From Auricularia sp. M13 (Eukaryota; Basidiomycota; Agaricomycetes; Auriculariales; Auriculariaceae): a stretch of 64,000 bases of DNA. The notes under the pieces were generated by a model that was not told where the DNA came from, made no database searches, and saw only the letters and a list, made by a program, of their open reading frames with translations. The translations under genes and the position numbers were made by a program. Location of the stretch: assembly GCA_037042915.1 (NCBI GenBank), contig CM073193.1, positions 6,510,001 through 6,574,000 of the forward strand. The letters run 5' to 3'. Below, piece by piece: positions 23,267-35,786 of this stretch (its first letter is position 1; every line of letters starts with the position of its first letter).

Positions 23267-25264
23267 ATGACCTCGAAGATATCGAATGCGCTCAAGACGC
23301 GCGACGACCTCGCCAGCTTTCTGCGCAGTCTCCTCGACCCCCTCGCGCCGCACACGTCGCCCGGCGGCGCGCTGCTGACTCTCGGCGCAACGGGCACGCA
23401 CTACGACGAACGCGCAGCCCAGCTCGAGGGGTTCTCGCGCCCGCTCTGGGGCTTGGGGTCCCTCCTGGCTGGCGGAGGCTCGTACGATGGCGTCGAACGC
23501 TGGGTCCGCGGCTTCGCCAGTGGCTCCAACCCTGACCACGAGGAATTCTGGGGACCCATGCGCGACAAGGACCAGAGAATGGTCGAGTGCTCTGCGATTG
23601 GCTTCACTCTCGCCGTCGCTCGCCACGCCATCTGGGATCCGCTCTCGGACGAAGCTAAAGGAAACCTCGAAGCATGGCTTGGAGGCATGAACGACAAGAC
23701 CATGCCAGACACCAATTGGCTGTGGTTCAGGGTGAGGACTTGTTCGCATGTCTGAAGACGACTAAAGCTGATACGACGCAGGTTTTTGCGAACCTGGGAT
23801 TATCTCGTGTAGGATCCAAGCACTTCAGTGCGCCGCGTCTCGCGAAGGATCTCGACCGCCTCGACTCGTATTATATTTCCGACGGATGGTCGCGCGACGG
23901 GCCCGACGGGCTTCAGCTTGATTATTACTCGTCTTCATTTGCGATTCAATTTGCACAGTTGGTGTATGCAAAGCTTGCCGAGAAGGACGATCCGGAGAGG
24001 TCGAAGGCATACAAAGAAAGAGCCGCGCGCTTCGCTCTCGATTTTGCCCACTACTTCGATGACCAGGGTATGTCTACTGGCGCCCCCGTCTTCTGCATAT
24101 CTGAAGAACGATTTAGGGCGTGCAATTCCATTTGGAAGGTCTAGCACATACCGTTTCGCACAAGCTTCCTTCTGGGGCGCCCTTGCTTACGCCGACGTCG
24201 AGCTCCCGGCGCCATTGACATACGGAGCGGTCAAAGGCTTCTTGCTTCGCAACCTGCGCTGGTGGCTCACGCAGCCCTTCCTCTCCGGCGACGGCATCGT
24301 GACCATTGGGTTCGCCTATCCCAACCACAACATGACGGAGAACTACAACTCGCCCGGCTCGCCGTACTGGTGCTGCAAGGCGTTCCTGCCGCTCGCTCTT
24401 CCGGAGGACCATCCGTTCTGGGCGTCGCCAGAAGAGCCGTTCCCGTCGGCGCTGCCGGAGACGGTCGCCCTTCCGCACCCGCTGCACATCGTCACCCGCG
24501 CCGGAGGGCATACGTTCCTGCTGTCATCGGGACAGATGTGTGCGTACCCCTTGCGCCACAGCGCAGCCAAGTACGGCAAGCTCGCTTATAGCGCGCCGTT
24601 CGGGTTCTGTATGCCCATTGGCATAGGAGGACTGGAGGAGCTCGGTGGTGATAGCACGCTTGCGCTGAGCGACGATTCCGGCGAGACGTACCGCGTGCGC
24701 CGCGTCGTGCGCGACGCCCGCATCGAAACTCTCGAGTCGACGGGCACCCCAGTGCTGCATTCGTTCTGGGACGCTTGGTCCGATACCGAGGTGGAGACGT
24801 GGCTCGTTCCCCCGACCACGGGCTCCCGCTGGCATGTCCGCGTGCATCGCATCAAGGCGGAGCGCGCTCTCCGCGCGGCCGAGGGAGCCTTTGCGTTGTA
24901 CGGTCAAGGACGCGACTACCGCGCGTTGCCAGCGACGGACCCCACGCAAGGCGACGGAGCAGTCGGCGAGAACGGTTTCTCGCTGGCGGCATCGAGCGCG
25001 GGAGCCGTTGGTATTGTCGAACTGGCGAAGGCAGTACGTGCCGGATTGGCTTTGCGGGTGGACGCCAACTCCAACCTTATGGTTCCACGTGCGGTCCTCC
25101 CGACCTTGGTGGGCGAGATTGCGCCTGGAGAGGTAGTGTGGTACGCCACCGCCGTATTTGCAGTCCCTGCCAGTGCTGGTCAGACCGGTGCGCCCGAAGG
25201 CTGGGTCAAAGACTGGAACACGAAGCCAGAGATTCCAAAGGAACTAGCAGAGCTCTTGAAGTGA
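23267..25264 (+). CDS. DUF2264 domain protein
   Basis: Three exons, 23267-23731, 23782-24067 and 24117-25264, about 632 residues. The N-terminal half is an alpha-helical barrel type domain with the DUF2264 blocks [55 protein letters not shown] and [16 protein letters not shown], then [14 protein letters not shown]-like [17 protein letters not shown] and [19 protein letters not shown]. The C-terminal half is beta-rich. Members occur in bacteria and fungi and are thought to act on carbohydrates because of a six-hairpin-like fold, but no reaction is established. No signal peptide, so probably intracellular. The start at 23267 ([19 protein letters not shown]) agrees with family length. Confidence 0.88.
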
Positions 25265-25441
25265 AGAACAAACAGACGACGGGAAGGCGATCGGTTGGAA
25301 TGTTGTCAGAATAGCTATGTTAAACCCGAAATTTGAACAAGATGTACTGAAGGGCTACCACCAGGCTTGCCCAACCCAAAGACAGCGGCGAAAGCAGCGG
25401 ACAATGATCAAGCAGGGATACATCGTATGAGAGTGTGGTGA

Positions 25442-26272
25442 TCATTTCGGAACGTTGTCCCTTGCCTGCGCCCGAATCTTGCGACTGTGAAGAGTTAGAA
25501 GACGGGAAACACCAAGAACGGTTTGTACGACTGACTCGTATGCGACTTTGTCGTTGCTTGAAGGCGTTCAGAGATTTTCCAAGCGATGGGTGTGCACCTT
25601 ACCGGAACATAGTGTATGCTTCACTTTGAGCCGGGTCGTTGATGTTCGGGTCGTTGAGGAGTTCTTGGATACCCAGCAAAATCTGGCAGAAGAAAAATCA
25701 GCCACTCACGAGGTCTAGAGGTAAAGTACTCACCTGCTTGATGGTGATGCCAGGCTTCCACCCCTTCTCTTCGTCGAGGATGGAGAGGCATACTGTGCCG
25801 CTGGGATAGACGTTCGGATGGAACAAAGGCGGCGCGAATTTGCCTGCAAAGTAACAAGATCGACCTCGTGAGTTGCCAATGGGAAGATTCAACTAACACT
25901 TGGGTGGTTTGGCAGGGTAATCTACGCGAAAATCGTAAATGTGGCTACAGAGCGATGTCGCAGCCACCGCGCACCTTCCGGAAAGGTCATGATAAGCTTG
26001 AAGACACCGCCCTCCCAGGGGGTCTGTGGCTCATGATCAGGCCATTGGCCAATAGAATAGCGCGATTACGGACCTTTTCTTTGCCTGGGATGCCAACTTG
26101 CCACTCGAGCAAGTTCTGGGAGCCGTCGGGCATCTTAGACGGGTGGGCGTAGAAGCCCTGGAGACGCGTCAATCCCAGTGCATCGGGGACTCGCGTAACG
26201 GCGTACAAAGGGATGGTCCTTTCGCCATTGCTTGCGCTCTTCGGCGAGGCGTGTGCGACAAATGCCAGACAT
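25442..26272 (-). CDS. UBC9: SUMO-conjugating enzyme UBC9 (E2)
   Basis: Spliced minus-strand gene of about 158 residues with several introns. It begins [20 protein letters not shown], continues [48 protein letters not shown], then [20 protein letters not shown] with the HPN motif and the catalytic cysteine in [18 protein letters not shown], and [19 protein letters not shown]. The end is [20 protein letters not shown] after a last small intron. The basic N-terminal helix and the EEKGW insertion are specific to Ubc9 rather than ubiquitin E2s. It takes SUMO from the E1 and passes it to target lysines; nuclear and cytosolic. Divergent from the NLR gene. Confidence 0.93.
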
Positions 26273-26932
26273 GTTTGGCTGGAACAAATAATCTCCTCCG
26301 CTCTTCTACCTCGGTAAGCGTCCGGTCGGACCCTTTGTGCTCAACTCTATCCAGTTCAACAGGATATTTATTGACATAAGTAGGGCAGAGATTTGACTAA
26401 TGAATGGACCTACATATGTTCACGCGTTCAACTGGATCAGCGCAAGTCTCTTGCGTCCGTGGCTCGCAAGTGCCAACGTAGGGAAGATTCTGCCGAGGGC
26501 GCAGTGCGGCCGCACGTATTGGACACGAGCCTTGGCATGCTCGTTTAGCAAAGTCGTTCCGAAGTATCGTCGGGGCTCCTGTTGAACGGCCAGACGAAAC
26601 AGTGAGTTTCGTCTCATGGAATCATTAGTAACCATTCCTTTTGCTTGACTAGTGATTCCACTGCTATCAAGTACAAGAGCCCGTCGACCGACAAAGACCT
26701 CTCCCGTCCGGTGGCATGATGATTCCGCGTCATGTGCGCGCCGCCGGCTGTCAAAGTTCCAACATAGCCGTCCACACCGGGACGATCCACCACGCGTGCA
26801 TCCCTAGTGTCCATATTTACTCAATGTCGTGTGCGGCTGTCGTTCCAAGGGGTTACGGCGGCTGGAAAAGTCCATATCTGCTAAGTCGCCTCAGCTCGCC
26901 ACATCATTTGCCACAGACCCCCCCCCCCACGA
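26273..26932. other. Divergent intergenic region UBC9 / NLR-like gene
   Basis: About 660 bp. It holds the promoter of UBC9 (minus) and of the NLR-like gene (plus). A perfect 9-bp inverted repeat with a 5-base loop, agacgaaac..gtttcgtct, lies at 26592-26614. A run of 11 C residues lies just before the proposed NLR start. No independent coding sequence recognised. Confidence 0.45.
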
Positions 26933-29900
26933 ATGCTGGCTACCAATGGGCTTCGCGTCGCCAATGCGACCACAGATATGTTGGTCAATGTGGAAGCTCG
27001 TGCGATCGTCGATATAGCAGACAGTATTGTTGGCGCAGCTCAGGTTTATAGTCTTTGTAGCCATTTCGTTCTGGTATAGGTTGCTGATGAATTTTGGCCA
27101 CAGAGTATTCGCGTTCATAAAGATGCCGCTTTGGTTCTTTCGGCGCACATAAACGACGTCCTTGCCATAGTGTCCGATTTAAACGACGAATGTCTCAACG
27201 GACCCGAGTCCTGGCAGCGTGCGCTTGACAACTTGCGAATGTGAGCGTGACCCTCAGACTTCCTTCGGTTACAATTACTCAGGGGGCAAATGACCGTTAG
27301 AACTCTTATCGGCATTGAGACCACGCTGCAGGGTTTCACTGCCCAGAGCTATCTCTCGCAGGTGCTTCGCCGCGAGCGCAACACGACGGAGCTCAAGCGG
27401 CTTTCGGATCGCTTGGAACAAGAACTTCAGTCGTTGAAGGCACGTCTAAAGGCTTTCGTTGAATTCTGATTCTCATGTATACACAGCTTCAGGCCAGCCT
27501 GAACGGTTCAATGCTGCTACGCACGATGACGTACAGGATAGAAACCTCTGCAGCGCTGAAAGAGATCGAGGCTGTTTATCACGGTGCTGCCACGTCGCCT
27601 CGCGGCGATGCTGCCCCGACGTCGGCGTCGTCTCTGACAAAATCTGACACCAACATCACTGTCCAGCTTCAGCTACCCCCTCCCCCGTCCTTTCTCTTCG
27701 GGCGGGCGTCCGACACGCAAATCGTGGCGGACATTATCACTTCCAGCGGCCGCACGGGTCATGTCGCCATTATGGGCGGGCCCGGGATGGGCAAAACGAC
27801 GCTCGCGCTGTCAGTTCTACATGACCCTAGAGTTGTGGCGCGCTTTGGCCGTCGGCGATACTTCGTGTCTTGTGAAGCTGCTGACGCGCAGCAAAACTGC
27901 CTCAAGCTCATCGCCAGCGCTCTCGGCATCGCCGGACCAGAAATGGGCCATATAAAGCAACAGCTGGACGCTTTCTTGTGTCAGAGGCCATGCCTCCTCC
28001 TGCTTGACAACTTCGAGTCTGTGTGGGAAGCCCATGCTAGACGACTGGACGCAGAGGCAGCTCTACAGTATTTGGCTAATATAGAGGGCCTCTCGATAGT
28101 ACTGACTGTGCGCGGGTCAGAGCGGCCTCATGGCGTTCCGTGGACGCGTCCCTTTCTGCCTCCACTGGAGCCCTTAGCCGATGCTGCTGCTGCTCAACTA
28201 TTTGCATCCATATGCGACGTGTCGCCCTATGAGCAATTGCTTGGAGAAGCACTCCTTATGCTCGAGAATGTTCCTCTTGCACTCGTTCTTATAGCCAACC
28301 TCGCACAGTACGACCCATTCGACCAGCTTCTCACTAGGTTGAAGACTGAGAAAACCGGCTTGCTAACACGACGAGATGGCACTACTGCTACCCGGCTTAC
28401 GAGTCTTGACGTGTCTATCAGCCTCTCGCTCAATTCCCCACGCATGCGGCTGGTCCCCGACGCAGCCATCTTACTCGGCCTTCTTTCTCTCTTGCCTCGC
28501 GGTGCGCCGGTCACCGATATCTCCTTATGGTTTCTCGGATCCGGCAAGGCGGTATCTACTCTACTTCAGACGGCGCTCGCATATCGCTCCTCGGAGGGAC
28601 GAATCCAAGTCTTGGCGCCGATTCGCGCGTTCGTTCAGGTGCATTGCCCCCCACCCGCCGGCTCAGTCAAGCCTCTCTACTCGCACTATTTCGAACTTAC
28701 CGAGCAGCTCAACTATGCCAAGCACATGCACTGGACGCCATCGATAATCGCTGACGCTTCACCGGAGCTCGTGAACATTACTGCCCTTGTCGGACATGCG
28801 CTCGAGCACGATGACGACCCAAGAGCAGCCCTCAGAGCCACCGTATCCATCTGCTCATTCTATGACACCATGGCCCTCGGACCCGTCGAGCTCTTGCCAG
28901 CAGCCCTGTCCGTTGCACGCTCCGACGCGCGCTTCCACGACCTAGCGGCCGATTTGCTCTTCCAAAACGGCTTGCTGGCTTGGAACATCGGCGTGCCGGG
29001 CGATCCGATGGCGTTATGGGACGAAGCTCGCGTCCTCTACGAGGCATCTGGAAACCTCAGAGGCGCAATAAAGGCGAGATTGCAGCTGGCTTCATGTCTC
29101 GGCGAGGCTGGACTCGAGGAGATGACACAGTTGCGCACGCAGGCCGAGGGTCTGCAGGACATGCGCTTAGTGGCGCTCTGCGAGTATCAACTTGCTCAGA
29201 TATGCCTTGGCTTGGGGAAAGCTGACGCCGCCAGTGCCGCCTTAACGGCAGCAGCACACGCCCTGCGCTCCTGCGAGCCACTCGACGTGATGCTTTACGG
29301 CCATGTCCTCTGCCAGACGGCAGCTGTTGAAGATCGACTGGGAAGAAACCCGCAAGGCCAGCAGGCACTGCTTCGGGAGGCACTGCGGATGTACCAGGAA
29401 TATGGTCTTACTGGTCGCATTCCAGAGGCGGAAGAGAGGCTTGGTGATACGCTTCGTGAAGCGGGCGACGCCGAAGGTGCCATACCTCTTCTCCGCTCGG
29501 CCGCGCAGTCCCACAGGAGCAGCTCGTACTGGGAAGTACCGATGAGCTACTGTAGATTGGCCACAGCGTGTCTTGCGGCCGGCGACCAGGAAGGTGCCAC
29601 CGAGGCCGTCGAAATCGCCGCCCAGTTCGCTGCGAGTCACTCCGGCCATCGTGGGTCATACTTGCGCGCCATGACGTTCTGCGCGCAAGGGGAGCTCGCG
29701 CTGTGGAGGGGGGACACTGTGGAGGCTGCAACTGCCCTCACCGTCGCCGAATCTACCCTCCGAGAATTGCACGCTCATAGCGGCAGTACCCTCCCGCTTG
29801 ATCACGTGCTCAGTCTCGAGGGGGAGATACAGGAAATGCAGGGCAAGATCGCCCTCGAAGCTGGCGACATGGACGAAAGTCGCCGCCGTCTCATCGTTGC

Positions 29901-30255
29901 AGTTGCGGTATTCTATACCATGGATTCTGGTCCGGACGCCATGCGTGCACTCGGTCTCCTCGCACAGGCGACTGAGGACAACGATATGGCCGATGCGCTC
30001 TCTCAGTCTATCATGTTGCCCGCACTGCGCATGGGACATATACCCGTACTGGCCAAGGCATTGTTACACTCTGCGACGGTCGCGCGGCGGCGCGGTGACC
30101 ACGCCACAGCCCGGCACCGTGCACGAAGCTCGTTACATCACTTCGAGCAGATGAAGGACCGGCGGGGTTGCGCAAAGGCGCGCTCTTTCTTGGAAACGTT
30201 CAAAGCTGTCAACGCTCTTGAAGCTGGTGCAGAAGGTGAGGAGAGACCGCGGTGA
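26933..30255 (+). CDS. NLR-like STAND NTPase with TPR-type C-terminus
   Basis: The 3' exon (from about 27500 to 30255) codes some 900 residues; two to three short exons upstream (26933 on) add an N-terminal helical region with VLSAHINDVLAIVSDLNDEC and LIGIETTLQGFTAQSYLSQV. The nucleotide-binding domain has P-loop GGPGMGKTTLA, Walker B CLLLLDNFESVWE, and the RGSERPHGVPW motif that basidiomycete STAND proteins carry at the sensor position, then LGEALLMLENVPLALVLIA (the GLP-like helix). A winged-helix part (ILLGLLSLLPRGAPVTDISL) follows, then about 450 residues of Ala/Leu-rich helical repeats of TPR type (AGDAEGAIPLLRSAAQSH, AGDQEGATEAVEIAAQFA). This is the architecture of fungal non-self or death-related NLRs. 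The last small intron before 27505 and the exact start are uncertain. Confidence 0.82.
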
Positions 30256-30963
30256 GGTTGGGGTGTGTGCTACGTAGAGTCGGTAGAACTAGTAAATTCA
30301 TAGATCTCACATGAACCGCAGCAGTGTTTATGAGGGCACGAGGCTGTCGTCAACCGTCGTAATTGTGAAGGCTCGAGGATAGGGCTGAGGGTACAAGACT
30401 TCGATCCTGATTGGCGGTCATCAAGGAGAATCTCAAGCGCCAGCGAGGGTTGAGCGGCTCGCGGGATCAGAGCGTTGCTGGCGCTCGAGGCAATGCGAAA
30501 CATGGCCTCATCTCTAGCAGCGCCCGGGGGAGTATGTCAGCGGCTAGGCGCTGCAAAATGCGCACAGCTGTTAGGTGGTCATGAGTAGTCGTGCACTCGA
30601 TTTGGAGATTGGGCAGGAATGGAGGGAGGATGGCGTGTTGGGCTCATAAAAGAATGGCACGATGATGCGGGCTCGATGCAATATTTTTGAGCATTTTCAC
30701 AGCGCGAATAGTGATATGGAACGTCGGCCGGGATTTTGCACGTGTTGGAGGGACGGCGCGGAGGGCACGTGAGGAAATTCTGGCGTGAATACGGGGATAA
30801 GAGCGTGTACCCGGTTTTCCGCGACGACGCGTGGAGTGCCGGGACGTGAAACTCAGAACCGCTGGGGCGTGGGGCGACTTCGCGAAAATTAGACAGAGGG
30901 TATAAAGTCTCGACGCGCGTCCGACGACCCCTGCCGCCCCGCCCTCCCTCTTTTCCCACCAAA
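30256..30963. promoter_or_regulatory. Promoter region of ATP-citrate lyase
   Basis: About 700 bp. A TATA box (tataaag, 30901-30907) is about 60 bp upstream of the ATP-citrate lyase start codon, followed by a C-rich leader. No coding sequence recognised in the rest. Confidence 0.55.
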
Positions 30964-33900
30964 ATGTCCTCCAAAGGTGTGTGCCGCGCCCAGCGCCCAG
31001 CGCCCCCGCCCCCGCCAGCGCCGCTGAACGCGCGCATACAGCCATCCGCGAGTACGACGCCAAGCTGCTGCTGGCCTACTGGCTCGAGCGCGCCCCGCCC
31101 GTCTCCAAGGACGCGACCGTCTCGCCCGGCTTCGTCTACCCAACGCCCAAGGTCGCCCAGATCTCCTGGGACCCGGCCACGGGCGCCATCACGCCCGACA
31201 CCCAGCTGCCGCAATGGGTCTTCACCTCCAAGCTCGTCGCAAAGCCCGACCAGCTCATCAAGCGCCGCGGCAAGGCAGGCCTGCTCGCGCTCACAAGACC
31301 TGGGACGAGGCCAAGCAGTGGATTGCAGACCGCGCAGGCAAGCCCGTCCAGGTGCGCCACTTTTTTTGATGCCCTCGCGCGGATTCGATCTCACAATTTT
31401 CCAGGTCGAGCACACAGTCGGCACCCTCAACAACTTCATTGTCGAGCCCTTCCTGCCGCATCCCAGCAACACCGAGTACTACGTCTGCATCAACTCCGAG
31501 CGCGAGGGCGACAACATCCTCTTCACGCACGAAGGCGGCGTGGACATCGGCGACGTCGATGCTAAGGCGCTCCGCCTGCACATTCCCGCGCTCGGCGCCT
31601 TCCCGTCGCGCGACCAGATCAAGGCCAAGCTCTTGACGCACGTCCCGGCCGAAAAGAAGGACACGCTCGTCGACTTCCTCATTCGCCTGTACTCCGTCTA
31701 CGTCGATCTGCACTTCGCGTATCTCGAAATCAACCCGCTCATCTGCCTCGATGGCGTGAACGGCGCTCCGCCTACCATTCACTATCTCGACATGGCCGCC
31801 AAGCTCGACCAGACCGCCGACTTCCTCTGCGGCCCGAAGTGGGCTCTTGCACGCGACCTCAGCGTCTACAACCCGCAGGCAGGTGCCGCCAAGGGTTCCG
31901 TCGTGGGTGCAGACCGTGGACCGCCAATGGTGAGCGCCGGCGATCCGATGTCCCTTCTTACAATAGCTGACATGCCGTGTGTAGGTCTGGCCGGCACCCT
32001 TTGGCCGCGACCTGACGAAGGAGGAGGCATACATCCAGAAGCTCGATGGCAGCACTGGTGCTTCCCTGAAGCTCACCGTTCTGAATGCGGAGGGCCGTGT
32101 TTGGACCATGGTCGCTGGCGGTGGCGCATCTGTCGTCTACTCCGACGCCATCGCTGCGCACGGTTTCGCGGACGAGCTCGCCAACTACGGCGAGTACTCC
32201 GGCGCCCCGACCGAGGGTCAGACCTACGAGTACGCGAAGACGATCCGTGAGTTTTAGCTTTTTGCACGTCTAAAGTATCCGTACCTGATCTTCGGCATGC
32301 TTATGCACAGTTGACCTCATGACCCGCGGCAAGGTCAACCCCAAGGGCAAGGTCCTCATCATTGGTGGCGGTATCGCCAACTTCACCAACGTTGCGGCCA
32401 CCTTCAAGGGTATCATCCGTGCGCTCAAGGAGTTCAAGAACCAGTTGATCGCGCATGGTGTTCGCATCTTCGTCCGTCGCGGTGGCCCGAACTACCAGGA
32501 GGGTCTGAAGGCTATGCGCCTACTGGGCGAGTCGCTGGGCGTTCCCATCAAGGTCTACGGTCCCGAGACGCACATTACGGACATCGTTCCTCTTGCGCTC
32601 GGTGTGCAGAAGACCAAGCCTGCCAAGGGTTCCAATGGCGCCCGTGTCCCTGCCTCGATGCCGTCGACCGTCCCTCCGTCCCCGACTGGACCGAAGGCTG
32701 AGATTGTGGCGACCGAGGCTGCCGTCGGCCTCGTTGGTCCCAGCGGCGAGCGCTTGCAGCCCAACGACCAGGTCGTCCATTTCGATGTGCATCCTGGCTC
32801 GAAGCGTCCGTTCTACCGCCCCTTCGACGCCACGACACGCTCCTTTGTCTACGGTCTCCAGCCGCGCGCCATCCAGGGCATGCTGGACTTTGACTACAGC
32901 TGCGGGCGAGAGACACCCAGTGTCGCCGCCATGATCTATCCGTTCGGTGGCCACCACATCCAGAAGTTCTACTGGGGCACGAAGGAGACCCTTCTCCCGG
33001 TGTACACGTCCGTGGAGGAGGCCGTCAAGAAGCACCCCGACGCCGACGTCGTTGTCAACTTCGCGTCGTCGCGCTCCGTGTACGCGTCCACCATCGACAT
33101 CCTGAGCTTCCCTCAGATCAAGAGCGTTGCCATCATCGCTGAGGGCGTACCCGAGCGCCACACTCGCGAGCTCCTTCACCGCGCTCAGCAGAAGGGCGTC
33201 CTCATGATCGGTCCGGCCACCGTTGGTGGTATCAAGCCTGGCTGCTTCCGCATTGGCAACAGCGGTGGCATGATGGACAACATCATCGCGTCCAAGCTCT
33301 ACCGCGCAGGCTCCGTAGGCTACGTTAGCAAGTCGGGCGGTATGTCGAACGAGCTGAACAACATCCTCTCGCTCGTGACGAACGGTACCTACGAGGGCAT
33401 TGCCATCGGTGGTGACCGCTACCCCGGCACGACCTTCATCGACCATCTCCTGCGCTACGAGGCGGACCCTGACTGCAAGATGCTTGTCCTTCTCGGCGAG
33501 GTCGGCGGTGTCGAGGAGTACCGCGTTATCGAGGCCGTCAAGACGGGCAAGATCACCAAGCCCATCGTCGCCTGGGCCATCGGTACCTGCGCGAAGATGT
33601 TCGCGACCGAAGTGCAGTTCGGGCACGCAGGCTCCCTGGCCAACTCCGAGCTCGAGACGGCCGACGCGAAGAACCAGGCCATGAAGGCCGCTGGCTTCAT
33701 CGTCCCCGACACTTTCGAGGATCTGCCGACCGTGCTCAAGGAGACGTACGACGTGCTCGTGTCCAACGGCACCATCGTACCGAAGCCCGAGCGCGAGCCG
33801 CCCGTCATCCCCATGGACTACAAGTGGGCGCAGGAGCTGGGCATGATCCGCAAGCCTGCTGCCTTCATCTCCACCATCTCGGACGAGCGTGGCCAGGAGC

Positions 33901-34777
33901 TTCTCTACGCCGGTATGCGCATCTCCGAGGTGTTCAAGGAGGACATTGGTATCGGCGGTGTCGTCAGTCTGCTGTGGTTCAAGCGTCGCCTGCCGCAATG
34001 GGCGACCAAGTTCATCGAGATGGTGCTCATGCTTACCGCTGACCACGGTCCTGCTGTCTCTGGGTACGTGTCCATTCTAACTTGCGCATCTGGGTGCTCA
34101 TTGATTGTTTAGTGCGATGAACACGATTGTCGCGTCGCGTGCGGGCAAGGACCTTATCTCGTCGTTGGCATCTGGTCTCTTGACGATCGGTAGCCGCTTC
34201 GGTGGCGCCCTGGACGAGGCCGCCTCGATGTTCTCCAACGCGCGCGACACAGGTCTGACGCCGCGTGAATTCGTCGACGAGGCGCGCAAGGCCAACAAGC
34301 TCATCAGCGGTATTGGTCACAAGATCAAGAGCGTCAACAACCCCGACCTGCGTGTCGAGCTTGTCAAGGAGTACGTGCGCAAGCACTTCCCGAGCCACAG
34401 CCTTCTCGACTACGCGCTCGCCGTCGAGAAGGTGACCACAGCCAAGAAGGACACGGTGCGCACTTTTTCCATGCTACTTGGCATACTGGTGTTCATGTCC
34501 TCCTTCATAGCTCATCCTCAACGTTGATGGTTGCATTGCTGTTTGCTTCGTTGACCTGCTTCGCGACAGCGGTGCGTTCACTCGCGAGGAGGCAGACGAG
34601 TACATCAAGATCGGCACCTTGAACGGTCTCTTCGTGCTCGGTCGCTCCATCGGCTTCATCGGCCACCACCTCGACCAGAAGCGCCTCAAGGCGCCGCTGT
34701 ACCGTCACCCGGCGGACGACATCTTCATTGATATGCTGCCCGTTGCGCAGCCTCGTGTGCTGGGTACGATGCAGTGA
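30964..34777 (+). CDS. ACLY: ATP-citrate synthase (lyase), single-chain form
   Basis: Spliced gene of about 1140 residues. Exon 1 codes MSSK; after a 5' intron follows [20 protein letters not shown]. The ATP-grasp/CoA-ligase beta-like part includes [20 protein letters not shown] and [15 protein letters not shown]. The alpha-like part has [55 protein letters not shown] and [13 protein letters not shown] with the phosphohistidine in FGHAGS. The citrate-synthase-like end carries [29 protein letters not shown]-like [57 protein letters not shown] and ends RVLGTMQ. It makes cytosolic acetyl-CoA and oxaloacetate from citrate, CoA and ATP for lipid synthesis and acetylation. Ascomycetes split it into two genes; the fused form is the basidiomycete/animal arrangement. 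Confidence 0.97.
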
Positions 34778-35686
34778 AGTCTCGCTGCCACGCCCCACCC
34801 CCCCTTTTTGCTCGGACTCCCTTAGACTTTCGTGTGGCCCGGCCTTTGTTGGCTGTTGTGCCCTCCCCGCTTTCGTCGCATCTGCATCTCTCTTCCATCC
34901 CTCATTTTTTGCACGCCTAGCATCGGGGCTCGTCCGGAGGGCCATGTCGTTGAATATAGAATCAAAGAATACACAGCAGGTTTATAATGCATATGACTCG
35001 TCCGATTCAATGTTGAGCTGGTCGCGGCGGTCAGGATGGGCTTCAAGTATTGAGTGTCACTGGGTGATAAAATGCGCGACGCTGCATGGCGCATCGGACT
35101 CTCGGAGCGCGTGTCCAAACCTATCCCTCGAACTCGTCGCACAACGACTTGCGTAGACCGAGGCATTCATATATTGTCTATATCTGCATGACTTCAACAC
35201 TCGCAGGCCAGCTCATGAAGAAACTTGAAACACAAATGTCCTCAGACGGGCCATACGTACCCGTTTACAGTATGTCCACCTCGAGACAGCCGTGAGAGGT
35301 CGAGACTAGAGTTTCACAGAAGGAACCTGTTTTGGAACGGTTCAGTTGCAAAGATATCCCTGGACATAGGTACTATCTATAGGTTGGACCGTTAGTTGAC
35401 TCCTCCAGGTTTCCAGGATCTTCCAGGACTCCCCCGCAAGTCTCAATTGCGTTCAGGTCGCCTTGCACGCAAAGCGCATGTGCCAGCCATACTAGTAGCC
35501 TGTGGTAGCGGCTTCCTCAAGGGCTTCCTTTCAAGCAAACAGCGCTCTCGAGAACGTCCAACAGTCGTGTACCAGCTGCTATACGAATGAGCAGAGCAAG
35601 TCAGAGCATGCAAAAAACTCCTACAAGGGACTCTTGCATTCCATATTTTGTAATCGCTGCCATTTTGGCGTTGGAAAAAGGAAAAA
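34778..35686. other. Intergenic, nothing recognised before tRNA
   Basis: About 0.9 kb downstream of ATP-citrate lyase. Only 3'UTR-like sequence and short frames; no gene recognised. Confidence 0.4.
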
Positions 35687-35786
35687 TGGACTTGTGGGGG
35701 ATTGAACCCCAGACCTCGGGAAATTCCGCTAGCGGAGTTTGAAATGCATTTGCAAATCACGCGCTCTGCCACTGAGCTACAAGCCC
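35687..35786 (-). tRNA. tRNA-Ala (anticodon TGC) with intron
   Basis: Minus strand. Acceptor stem GGGCTTG pairs with CAAGTCC and includes a G3-T70 wobble, the alanine identity pair. D-arm GCTC..GAGC with loop AGTGGCA (A-box TAGCTCAGTGG), anticodon loop TTTGCAA giving TGC, intron of about 28 bases after position 37, variable loop AGGTC, and T-arm TGGGG-TTCAATC-CCCCA (B-box). The anticodon stem as read has one T-C mismatch. Shifting the loop by one base would read GCA (Cys), but stem lengths and the G-U pair favour alanine. Confidence 0.85.

Noticed and set aside
32520-34046. 508-codon open frame antisense to ATP-citrate lyase
   Set aside because: It is the mirror of the GC-rich, codon-biased lyase exon; no conserved motifs, and the sense strand is an unmistakable enzyme.
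35687-35786. Reading the tRNA as tRNA-Cys(GCA)
   Set aside because: It needs a shifted anticodon loop; arm lengths and the G3-U70 pair favour alanine.
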